A DNA stretch of 64,000 nucleotides, from assembly GCA_947561715.1 (NCBI GenBank), contig OX387200.1, positions 17,610,501 to 17,674,500 of the forward strand. The letters are read 5' to 3'. Positions 36,221 to 46,970 of the stretch are shown here, one piece after another; position 1 is the first letter of the stretch; the number at the start of each line of letters is the position of its first letter. Source of the DNA: Ascidia mentula (taxonomy: Eukaryota > Chordata > Ascidiacea > Phlebobranchia > Ascidiidae). The notes below the pieces were generated by a model. It had not been told where the DNA came from and made no database searches. It saw only the letters and a list, made by a program, of their open reading frames with translations. The position numbers and the translations under genes are program-made.

Positions 36221-38875
36221 ATGGTGATCAGAGTTTATTGGGCAAGCGTAACTGGAAGCAGAAAGGTCGGTGTTTTTCTAATTCACATTTATAAGCTCTT
36301 ACTGTATCCTGTATGTTTTGAAATGTGCTGTAACTGCCGAGGAGTATATTTTCGATCAATTGGGGAGTAAATTGGCGAACATTACGCTAGAGGCCAAGTA
36401 TATAGTTTGGCTTCCTGGTGCCTTTGGGAGAAGCACGTATCAAAACATTTATTTTAGGAAATATAACGATCGCTCGGCGCCATTGCCTGTGAATGACGAT
36501 AGGATTTTTTCCAAGCTTAATGTGCAAGTTATCGATTTTTCATCCCCGCCCCTGCAAGAGCAAATGGTTTGGTGTGACTGTACAAAATAAACACTGAAAA
36601 CTGATTGTACGCCCTGTGCATATATGACAACTCGCATCGGCGTGCAGCATGTATGTGATGCACAACACTATCGGTAAACATAGCGTTGTTTCCTCAGCAA
36701 AATGCATGCGATAATAAGCCCACAAATGTTACAACCCAAATTTTCCGAGAACTTTGATGGCAATTGATTGGAATCCTCAGGTTAAACAGAGTGTCGGAAC
36801 ATGTTGCCACCTCCGCCGCTGTTACCAAAATTACCGCACACAAGTGGTCCTTGACGAACGCCAAATCTGACCAATTGAGATAACGAGTACCGTTGATTTT
36901 CAAATCTTACGTGCCCTCTCAACATCTGTATCGGTTAATAAGTTTTGCGCGCTGGCGAGGTGGAACGGTCAGTCGCCTGATGTTGACAGAAACGAGGTCC
37001 GACATTTTGATATGTTGACATTTGAAATAAATTGCCATTCAACGTTAGCTGATATGACGTCACCTAAGACCATATACAACCACAAAAGCTCCACAAAGCA
37101 GATGAACGAGCAAATGTTACGTTGGCTTTTAGCGTGGTGATCGCTGCCAAGTCGTCTGCGCCCCGTGAGATTGACTCAAATGTTTCCTGAAGGAGGTGGT
37201 TGTGGGAAAAACTCCAATTTAAACCACGGTCTTGTTCTTCTCGCGTACACTTTATCGTAGAGCCGTTGTTACATGAGAAAATGAGATGCATATACGATAT
37301 AAAAGCGATGTTAATCTGCACATTCTGCTGTAACTTCGATCCATCGTATGTTCGCACGTTCATGCATGTTTCATGAATGGTCTTTTGCGCCAGTGCCCAC
37401 GGTTATAAAAAGGATATCGAACCTTGGTGAAACTACAGCAGCAACCTAGCAGACAAATTCCTATCAGGGCTATGAAAAGGCCCAAACAATCTAATAAAAC
37501 CAGCAATAAAAGTTGTGGCCACTTTTATTTTGCCTCAAATAACAATCCTTTTCATATCAAACAGAGATTTTATTTTACGTTACAAAAACCAGACCGTTTA
37601 TTTAACGTCGCAAACCTTCAGCGCAAATATCCGGAAGTCGGCATTTGTCATTCTGTGCAATTCTAGCGCGCACAAATCGAACCTTTGCCGAACCAGCGAA
37701 CGGTTTACCTGCGTCACTGCACGCAGTAACAAAACAATAAATTATTCACGCTGACCGGTTTATGACGCAAAATGATCGTTGCAACAAATTTAATCGCCAA
37801 GCTGTCATCATATATAGATCGACGGAGAGCAGACTCGTCTGCGCTACTTGATACAAAACCTGAAACTCGAGTCCCAATGGATCGACATAACCACTAACAC
37901 AAATGTTCGGGAGCAAATGAGGCGAGAGTGCGGGAATCCGAAGGCGATTCCCCCGCAGATATTCAAGGACGACGTTTATCTTGGTGTAAGTATTCCATTA
38001 GCGTTTAATTATTTAGCTGCAACAGCCAGGTTACCATTGCCCCTTCTTTATAAACTGTACGTATTAAAAAATCGCATGCATATATGAATAACTAAAGTAT
38101 GTTCGCGGTATTGTAATTTAAAGCCTTTACAAACACAATTCTGACTTACAATAGCCGGTAATCTCCTGGATCTGAATAACGTTGGATACGCACTCTGCTG
38201 TAGAGGCCGTGCGAAAGACCTAATTTCAAATTCTTGTTAATTTAATGACATTGCCATTGGAAGGTGTGGTTCATAAAAGTGCACTATGGGTAATCACAAA
38301 TCGTATACCGACAGAACATCATAATTCAGGGAACTGGGCTTTAAACGTCTATAACTAGAGTGATGCAATACAAAAATCCTTCTCTTGCTTTCTAGGACTC
38401 CGCTGCCATGGAAGAATTCGTTGAACAGGAACGGACCCACGAATTTTTCCGTACTGATAAGCCGGCTAACAGCAGTGGTGATTCGGAGAGCCCTGTAACA
38501 CCCGTTATCACACAAGTTACAAACAGCGCCAATATCACGACCACAGATGACCCTCCTAAGCCCGACAACCAGCTCGTTGCACAGAACGGGCGACCTATTA
38601 CGCCAGACAGTGGCTCGGAGAATGTTGGACCATCTAAGCCAGCTGATATTCCGCCGCCCACAAGAAAAAGCGTCCTCGCCAGAGTTGGAACTTTCGAGTC
38701 CATTGGAGATCCTGAGACAAAGGCAGACAAGCCAAAAGTTGTATTTACCAAGTCCAAGAACACTGACAGGCCGACTAAGCAGATGGACGAGGAAAGAAGA
38801 CGAAGAATACTTGGTCTTTCGGCAACTGCCAACGAGTCAGACCAGCAAGCTCTTTCCAATGGAGTTCAGTCGTAA
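36221..38875 (+). CDS. SH3BGR-family thioredoxin-fold protein with long C-terminal tail (3 exons)
   Basis: Exons 36221-36265, 37818-37985 and 38396-38875; 230 residues. Residues 1-90 match the SH3BGR/SH3BGRL family: the start MVIRVYWASVTGSRK, the helix GEQTRLRYLIQNLKLESQW, the strand IDITTN, the PPQIFKDDVYLG cis-proline region, and MEEFVEQERTHEFF as the last helix. Family members have a thioredoxin fold without the redox CxxC, absent here too. Vertebrate SH3BGRL proteins end near here. This one adds about 135 residues that are Ser/Thr/Pro-rich, then a basic conserved-looking segment (KSVLARVGTFESIGDP, then a Lys/Arg-rich stretch ending RRRRILGLS). The exon 1 donor is gtcggt, weaker than consensus. 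The 3' UTR (AATAAA at 39078) nearly meets the stop of SOUL gene 2 on the other strand. Confidence 0.82.
36318..36590 (+). CDS. Unidentified open frame inside intron 1 of the SH3BGR-like gene
   Basis: A frame of 90 codons from ATG to TAA has a mixed, protein-like composition (for example YIVWLPGAFGRSTYQNIYF) and no low-complexity runs. I recognise no family. No splice sites link it to the SH3BGR exons in frame. It may be a small nested gene, an alternative exon or chance. Confidence 0.2.
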   Translation: MKCAVTAEEYIFDQLGSKLANITLEAKYIVWLPGAFGRSTYQNIYFRKYNDRSAPLPVNDDRIFSKLNVQVIDFSSPPLQEQMVWCDCTK

Positions 38876-39077
38876 TGGACAAACAAGATGCTTCCTTGCT
38901 CTGTTTTAAATGCAGTTAATACTGTTATTGCTAGCACTGTATCGAGATTTTGTGAATCAACTTTACGCATATCTTGTATTGGTCGAGTGTATATACATAA
39001 ACGTGCGTGATATTGTCCGCTGTTTAAACGAGCTGCTTCGAATCTGGGACGTCATTCATGTTGTATTGTTGTATTAC

Positions 39078-39083
39078 AATAAA
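39078..39083 (+). terminator. Polyadenylation signal of the SH3BGR-like gene
   Basis: AATAAA 203 bp after the stop codon. Cleavage 10-30 bp downstream would place the mRNA end within or next to the last codons of SOUL gene 2, which reads toward it on the other strand. Confidence 0.55.
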
Positions 39084-39111
39084 CGAAATACTTTAATCAG
39101 GAACAAAACAA

Positions 39112-40015
39112 TTATTTTTTCTTCTCCACGAGCCACACCTCGTTGCGCTGATTGAACAGATGGTAAGGACCGTCATAGCACGCCATGTAGAACGACTTCA
39201 GGTCGATGGTTGACGTGTCAATGTCGTTCCGCAGTAGGTCGCTATAGAGCAGATATACGTTTTGCCACCAGTCAGTCTCAGTTGCATAACCAGAAAATGC
39301 CCTGGAAAAACACAAGCAAAGTCTTACTTTTTGCCCTTTTGCAGCGATTTTACAAACCGTATGTGGTGCAGATTATAATTCGTATGTTTCTAACAATATT
39401 ATTACCTAACGTAAGCTGTGAGTGGTTGGCGTTCTTCGATGCGAAGTAAGGGGTTTGTTGGGATCGGAGGCCGAGCTTGAAGGTTAGTCGGAATGTAGAA
39501 GGACATTTGCTCTTTGGTGCCAAACAAGGTTGCTCCAATAGTGACGCGAATTTTGACAGGCACTGTCATGGGTATGATGGCACCTAACCACGCACCAAAC
39601 ACAACATACATGACAAACTGCCTAACTTAGATGTCGCACTGCAGCACAATTGCTCTTGCATGCAGTGTAAAATGTTATAAAAATGTTTCTTCCCCGTAAT
39701 ACGTTCTTACCTGCTGAGTTTTGCCCTTGTATGTAACCAAAAAGGCGCAAAAATGCCGTTTTCATTGCATCTGCCAAATTGGGACCAACAACATCTGTGC
39801 TTGGCCAATTTGCCGCTACATAACATCTCACCTTATAAGTTTTGTCCTTAATACATAGAAATTGAAGGGTTGCAATAAATATATAAACAGCATTCCCACA
39901 CCTCTGGTTGATTTGAAGCCAGCGTCCATTCTGGTTGATCAAACCCGTTGTAAGTTTTTTTGCCAAGTACCAAGATTAGAAAGTAACTGATACAAAATAC
40001 AAGCTTGAAAAACAT
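39112..40015 (-). CDS. SOUL/HEBP-family heme-binding protein, copy 2, secreted (4 exons)
   Basis: Exons in coding order: 39902-40015, 39711-39846, 39406-39583, 39112-39301; 205 residues. Exons 2, 3 and 4 (136, 178, 190 nt) equal those of copy 1 exactly and all intron phases agree. A signal peptide covers about residues 1-19 (MFFKLVFCISYFLILVLG). Motifs: FDQPEWTLAS, LRLFGYIQGQNSAG, AIIPMTVPVKI, MSFYIPTNLQ, PPIPTNPLLRIEER, and the end YDGPYHLFNQRNEVWLV. The protein differs from copy 1 throughout, so the duplication is old. Expected role: extracellular or luminal heme or porphyrin binding. It is tail to tail with the SH3BGR-like gene and head to head with oxygenase copy 2. Confidence 0.88.
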
Positions 40016-40433
40016 GGCATTAGAATCTTTAGTACATTTGTATTAACAAACGAGGGTAGAAAGAACAGGGCTCTTACTGAATTGTGACTTAAAGCAAGTA
40101 CGTCTTGTGCGACTAGAAATTGCTCGTCCCGCGCTGATTGTCTGAAATTACAAAGCAAGCTTTTTAATCTGCCTTTAAGGGAAAAATGACTAGTTTATCT
40201 TAGAAAAATATGAATTGGGAATTACAGTAGAACACCAACACAGGATCCTAAGTAGCGCAGAATGCAAAAGTTTTTTTCTTTCATTCAGCAAATTTCTCTT
40301 TAACATGTTTGGCGCCATGGAAATCCTGTGTAATGCAGCATTTAATGTTGTTTATAACTTGTCAAATCATAACTTGATGAATTACATGGAACAGATCAGC
40401 GAAGTGGAGCTAGAGGACCATTTTAACTAAAAT

Positions 40434-40995
40434 CCGCGTGGTGGAGCATTTTAAATAACATCCACGTGGTGGAGCTAGAGGGCCGTTTTAAATAACATCC
40501 GTACGGTGGAGCTAGAGGACCATTTAAAATAACAACCGCGTGGTGGAGCTAGAGGACTATTTCAAATAACATCCGTACGGTAGAGCTAGAGGTCAATTTT
40601 AAACAACAACCGCGTGGTGGAGCTAGTGGACCATTTTAAATAACAACCGCGTGGTAGAGCTAGAGGACCATTTCAAATAATATCCGTACGGTGGACGTAG
40701 AGGACCATTTTAAATAACAACCGCGTGGTAGAGCTAGAGGACCATTTCAAATAATATCCGTAAGGTGGAGTTAGAAGACCATTTTGAAAAACAACCGCGT
40801 GGTAGAGCTGGTGGACCATTTTAAATAACATCCGTGTGGTGGAGCTGGTGGACCATTTTAAATAACATCCGTGTGGTGGAGCTGGTGGACCATTTTAAAT
40901 AACAACCGCGTGGTAGAGCTGGTGGACCATTTTAAATAACATCCGTGTGGTGGAGCTGGTGGACCATTTTAAATAACATCCGTGTGGTGGAGGTG
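40434..40995. repeat. Minisatellite, about 37-bp unit, roughly 15 copies
   Basis: The unit contains GGTGGAGCTAGAGGACCATT and TTAAATAACA(T/A)CCG. Two variants, one with CCGCGTGG and one with CCGTACGG or CCGTGTGG, partly alternate, and GAGCTAGAGGACC shifts to GAGCTGGTGGACC toward the right end, which suggests the array grew in blocks. It lies 420 bp upstream of the SOUL gene 2 start. Confidence 0.85.
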
Positions 40996-42085
40996 AATCA
41001 GTTTTCTTCAACGTTTTTGGCGTTATGAAAACTTTTAATGTAGTCCAGTAAATATTGCACAGCCCATTTCTTGTCACAAGAGAAACAAACTTATATTTCC
41101 CACAAACACGCTCCCGGTACATGAATTTAGGTATAGCTAAAACAGAATACTTCAGTGTTACTCAGTATTTAATGTTGTTAATGTCATAACTTAATGACTT
41201 GCATGAAACCCTTCAAGTTTACGTAACCCCTGGAAGTGCTTTCCGGGACACGGAACCCAGGTTAAAGAGCTCTGATTTAGCACAATTTCAGTAGTTATTA
41301 AAACAATGCAAACCAAATTTACAACTACCGTTAGGTGGCACTTTGAGTCAAGCGGGAGACTCGTACTTCTTTTTAGGAAATCATTTTTTTTCTTTAACAG
41401 CTGTGGTGTTTATTGTGTGGTGTGTGCAAGCCGGCGCTTAGTTGCACATTTCAAGTTTGCGGGGGTTTTTGGTGCTAACCATACAAGAAAAAACCTGTGA
41501 GCGTGGTTTCTGCGGGTGCGTGGGCAACTAGGATTTGGCTTTTGGATGCTTTTAGCTTGTATGTTTTGTGTTTTTTTCATGAAGTTTTCATGATTTTTTT
41601 ACGTAAAAAAGCACAGTGAAAGTGTTTTTTTTAATAAAATATTTTGTTGTTGTTTTACTTTTTTATTAAAAAACATCACAAACAGAAGTTGGATCAGTGA
41701 GTGTGTTTTCCATTGAATAACTGTTATAGCAATAGCATTCTATGGTTTGATAAAAACAAAGAAATTGAATATATATCCAGTTTAATTATAATAACATATT
41801 TTTACTTTTTTTAGTTTTTTTTTTTTATTTTAACATAATAAATATTTAAATTGCTGATTGTATGTGTATTTATAGGTTTTATCTCTTGGTAATATGATTT
41901 ATAAATTTAAATAAAAATTAAGATATTAATTTATATACAATATTTATTTTTAGCTACTTTTCTTTTAGGACGAATTGTAATTATGTCCTGACTTTGTTGC
42001 ATAATGTGCTACTTTTTGTTGCTTGTTTGATTGTATGATTCTAACACCACATATTTTATTAAAAAGTTGTTGCACCAAAAATAGA
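40996..42085. other. AT-rich spacer before oxygenase copy 2
   Basis: No exon is supported. The last 500 bp before the oxygenase gene are strongly AT-rich with T and A runs. Confidence 0.4.
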
Positions 42086-45000
42086 ATGAACAAACTAAAC
42101 AGTCTTACATTGTGTTTTGTTATTGTGTTGGCCATTGGACAAGCAGTTCAGCCAAAACAGGTAATCATTTATTTATATTCGAATCAATTAGCCTAAATTG
42201 TGATCATTATTATTTACATATCAATAATTAAGTTACGTTCTGAAAACAAATGTATCCCGTATCATTTTAGAACAAAAATGAACCTAAAGATGGTGTGTAT
42301 GAAGAAACAGAGATTTTTGATGAGGAGGTTGTGGAATTGCCTCCTGAAATAGAGCAAGGGTCAGCTCGAATAAGCAGGGTCTTGGATATTGGTGATGGAG
42401 ACAAAGCTTGGGTGATTGATGATGCAATTAAGGATTCAATAAAAAGTATCTACTTGAACCTTATACAAGGAAGGGAGAATCCAATCAGATACACATTTAT
42501 GCACATGGTAAGATAATAAATTTACTTAAACTTCAATTTAATAAATTGTGGAACATTGTGTATGTGTAGAATTACAGTCGTGCTAACCCAGATGTAGAGT
42601 GGAATTATGGCAGTGCCCCATGGGTGAAACCACTGGATATCAGCTATTTTAGGAATCTTTCTGTGTGGAATGATCTTCAAACAATTGTAGAAAATGCCCT
42701 TAAGAAGAAGGTAAGTCAAAAAATATATTAATTTTTACTTTATGTTTCACTTTACATTTGATTGGTTTTCAGGTTAAATTGGAATATGGTCAGTTCGAGT
42801 TGTTGCGCGCATTGGATGCCATGCCACCACATGTAAATCAATATTGCGCCCCGAACAGATTCATTCTTACTTTGTTTATGGGAAACCAGTGGAGATTAAA
42901 CAACTATGGCCAGGTTAGCGTACATTATAAAGATGGTGGGGTTTTGATTTTGTGTTCAGCAGTTTAAAGGACCTCTGCATATGTTTTTAGGTGTCATTCT
43001 ACAGCGAAATGCACAACCCAAATATAACTGACAAATCAAGACTGGAAATTACAGAGAGTGTTCATCCCCATGCATATCGCGCTTTGCTTTGGCCATCATG
43101 CCACATGGCACTCTTTAGAGCTCCATGTGTCAACTATTTCAACCATCTACCCTACATTAACTTTTACTTGACAACTGACTTGAAAAGTGAAGGTGTGTTT
43201 TAGCAAATTACTTGAGAAAACAATGGCTATTTATAAAAATTCACGTTGATTAGAATTTGTTTGTAAATGTTAATCTTATTCGCAAGTACTTCCCTGCATG
43301 CTTATGAGTCATTGGAAAAGTAGGTGGTTAAGTTTCCTAATATACGTGACTGCGTGGGCTTCTACAAGCAATATGGCGAGCCGCAATAAGGCTTTTCCGG
43401 TTCTCTGCCATTGTTTGAGGCGCCGCTCTCTCGTTGAAGTTTTGTTTGTTTCCTCGTCTGCCATCTTATCCGTAATTTCATTCCTCACATAAATCGGTTT
43501 AAGTTTTACTGGATATTTGAACTATTTTTATGTACTAAAACTTATTACATTCCCTTTCGTGCTAGGGATCACTGTTTCGCCTTCCATGACAAAGAAAGCG
43601 GAAGAGGAAACAGAACAATTTTCCGAGTTTTCTTTTACCAACGAGGACGCGCAGAGAGAAGTGGATTACGGCAAATGTTTGACACGAACTTTCTACGACC
43701 GAACCAAGGACAGGTGGGTTGGATACGACTCAAAAACAAAACATCTGTATATGTTAACTTAGTTTTCCACCAATTTCGAGTGTTCGTATTTTGTCGTAAA
43801 GCGGTGAGCCAAACCCAGAACAAGTCTTTCATATTAACTAGTGCCGGATTAATTATTAGGAGTACAAGACCCGTGCCTAAGGGCAGCCAAAAATCCAGAC
43901 CACCCATATAACTTTATTATGTAAGTTCAGGATTAAAGTTTTTATAGAAGGGTCTACTAATTCCTCTTAGCATCCTAAGTAAAATTATTCTTAAACTTAA
44001 CTACGAAACATTCATTGAGGATTTTGTGTTTTTGATCTGGTGTTTTAAGCCTTATTCTTAATGTACGCAATATGTGTATTTTCAGGCCACTTGTCACGAT
44101 TTGCCTTAGGGCCAATAGGCCCTAAATCTAGCATTTATGTTAATATTAAAATATATCCCGACCGGTTCACACTCATGTCACGACTCTTATTCGTTTTCTT
44201 ACTCCAGTCCTGTCTCCGCTATTTACTTACGTGACGGTTTCGACTTATTATTATTTTAGGTTGGAACATGTTAGCAGGTGTCCATGTGGACTCCCACGCA
44301 TAAAGCGAGTGTTGCGCATACATGTGGGCTACACGCGTGTTTAAATCCTACTTACTGTTAATTTCCATCTGTGTCTTTTCTTGTCTTGGTGGTTGGCTTA
44401 ATCCTGCTTTTCTTGTTCAGGCCTATTCATATTTTTGACGGCCTATTCACGAGGGAAGAACTTCTTGCATGGCGAACACACCTTTTTAAAGTAAAAGGCT
44501 TTATGAACCCGTATGATCCTGCTCCACTGCAGGATCACGACAACGTTCAGTGGATGTCGTCGTACAACGTGGGTACCTTGCACTACATCTTAAGCCTGTG
44601 ACTGCCACAAGAAGATGGCGTTGTTTGTCGAACCGTTCTCTCAGTTAAATGCAAAATTTTCTGAAAACTTTTTCGACCATTATTTACCCTTGCCTCCATA
44701 CTAGCAATGTTTTTTTATGTCAATACGTTGACCTTATAACCAGAAATTCACATGTTGCTATACTTTTCTTCGTTTTAGTTATATTTTTTACCACTAAGAA
44801 ATTGGCAATAGAAAAAGAAGTTTGGTTGCATGTGCAGGTCGACAAGTTCCTGCAGACCGATATGTGGCCGCGCATTCAAGGCTTGCTCAAGTTTGTTTCC
44901 AACGAGAGCGAGTGGAGTCCGTACGATGTTGCTCTCAACTTTATTCGCTCCGCTGATCATACAAGGATCCACCCAGACTCCGAACCACATCAGGTACCTG

Positions 45001-45940
45001 ACTACTGGAATCACTTTTGCGCGCTTTCCGACTTTTTTCAACATCAAAAAAGCGTTGTAGGTCGACATGCTTCATTTAACATGTGTTCTATAATCTTTCT
45101 AACGGATTTACAAAATCTGATGCAACAGTCTGATTTTTGTCAATGTTTTTGTCCCTTTGATGTACACATAAGCTATGTCGACGTGGAATGTGAAATACTG
45201 CAGCAATATTTCCTTTTTCAGATAGAGTATACATTGCTTCTCTACCTGAGCGAGGGGATAAAAACTTCCGACTATGGTGAGACTTTGTGGATGGTGAAAC
45301 GGAATGATGACGGTGTGCACGATTTTCTCGGTCCTGGTGGTGATTTGTACGAAAGTATCGCCGCTGTCGCTCCTAAGTTTGGACGAATGGTCATTTTCCG
45401 AAGTAAGGCGTATTCAAGTTATCGTGTTTGGCTTGGACTGTACGTGATAAATGAAATTCTTTAAAAGTGGATTGTTGCCATATAGACAACATCGAGCATT
45501 CGGCCCACCCGCCCGCAACTCTCTTTCTCGGTGGAAGATATTCGTTCGCTGTGAAAGTGAGTCGTAATGCTCGTCTTGCCTACGTGAAGAGAATCTACGA
45601 AGGAATGGAAAAGATCGAACTTTCACCAGTACTAACCAGAGTAAACGAGTAAGTCTTACTTTATTCAACATATGAAAGTACATGTAAAACATATGAAAGT
45701 GCATATTATGAAGTGGAGTGGCGCATGCACATGTTTTGTATTTTGTTGATAATATTTGCTGGTTTCAGGCAACTGCAAATGGGCCAACACGATAATCCGA
45801 CAAAATCTGCATTAACGGACGATCATTTGAAAAAACTGTACAATAAAATCAACGCTATGGGTATCACGGCAATGAAGGAGAACTACGCAAAAGAACTGGA
45901 GGAACCATTTCAGCTTCATGTTCGGCCTAAAAACCTTTAG
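42086..45940 (+). CDS. Secreted two-domain 2OG-Fe(II) oxygenase-like protein, copy 2 (11 exons)
   Basis: Exons 42086-42160, 42271-42507, 42570-42710, 42773-42913, 42991-43192, 43566-43713, 44421-44568, 44838-44993, 45222-45402, 45468-45648, 45769-45940; 593 residues. Exons 3-10 have exactly the lengths of copy 1. Residues 1-21 are a signal peptide. An acidic stretch absent from copy 1 follows (EETEIFDEEVVELPPEIEQ). The C-terminal unit keeps HPD (HxD), the distal His in HSAHPP and Arg in GGRYSF. The N-terminal unit has the related layout (FILTLFMGNQWRLNNYGQVSFY) but no full metal triad. Exon 5 and the block from exon 8 to exon 10, including the 65-bp intron 9, are nearly identical in DNA to copy 1, while exons 2-4, 6, 7 and 11 have diverged. 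Exon 7 uses the donor gtgggt, fixed by phase and by copy 1. Confidence 0.83.
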
Positions 45941-46970
45941 TTTAAGCAATTTGTAAATTTTGCGGTTGCCTTATGAGATTATATGTGTGTTTTTCTCTAG
46001 AGACACTAAAGTCTACGCGAAAGCTTCTTCTTTGTGATGGTTCACAAATGCTGCCTTCACAGAAGTTTTAGATAGTTATGTAGTTACAATCGAGACAAAC
46101 AAAGCTTGGTTTAAGGATTATTGCAACATTCTAGTGAATGGTTCAGTCACTTCCCGCAATCCATTGCTTCAATTTCCTGCCCGACAATTGCCAACTGTTT
46201 TGCGTACGTGCATTACTGTTACCGCCACCGTATGTTGCTTACATTGGGTTTTCAAAGCTGTTTGTCGGTTATTTCTTTCATATTTTAACAACTGAATAAT
46301 ATATTGGTGATCATTTCGCGTTGCGTATTCTTCGCCCCTGAATTTTACGTTTGGCACCAGATCACTGTATATTTCTTAGCGTTCGTGCAATTTTTTGTTG
46401 CTGTGCATTGTTTTAGGAAACAGAAAAAGTTGCCGTTTTGATCATGCTTGTTTCGTTGGAGATTTCAGAATGATTTACACATCTGAGGGAAATATTTTTT
46501 TCCTATGCGTTGTTTTAATACTACGGAATAATGCTTTTTTAAAAGATTAACCGTATGTGTACAAGAAATAGGTCAGAGTGCGCAGTGTATTTTAACAGCA
46601 TTTGTTGATTACACGAAGTACAAAACACCATGCTTCTGCGCAAAGCAGTAACAAAAGGCGCAGGTTCGAGGTGGATTTCGTGCACATACAATATTTTATT
46701 TTGACTAATATTTCTATTTTTGTTCGTGTGTTGCAAAACAGGTAATTTCCCGCACGACGCGTAAAACCTAACTGCGTCAAAATAAAAAACAAATGTTAAA
46801 AAAGCAAAAAATAGGAACCTTGGCAGTAAGAGCGGATTTGCTACAAAACAGGTAAACTAAAAATTATGTTTTGAAATGTCATGCAGTCTATAATTTTATG
46901 ATTCTTGTAGTTAATTTTGTTTATCTCATTCTTTCTGTAAAGATGATTGGTCCCCGAATGGCAAAAAAAC
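45941..46970. other. Spacer between oxygenase copy 2 and ERMARD
   Basis: No exon is supported. A CTTTCTGTAAAG acceptor-like site at 46931-46942 just before the ERMARD frame could accept a 5' exon or, in a tunicate, a spliced leader; this is inference. Confidence 0.35.

Noticed and set aside
38392..38859. 155-codon - strand frame opposite SH3BGR exon 3
   Set aside because: It is the antisense shadow of the coding exon, caused by its codon composition; the + strand frame continues the SH3BGR fold in the right phase.
40434..40995. CRISPR-like array
   Set aside because: The units are contiguous near-identical tandem repeats with no unique spacers, and the genome is eukaryotic.
45403..45467. Read-through of exon 9 of oxygenase copy 2 to a stop as an alternative C-terminus
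   Set aside because: The 65-bp segment has intron ends (gtaagg...aaag), and both copies resume the conserved beta-helix in exon 10; the read-through would lose the distal His and Arg.
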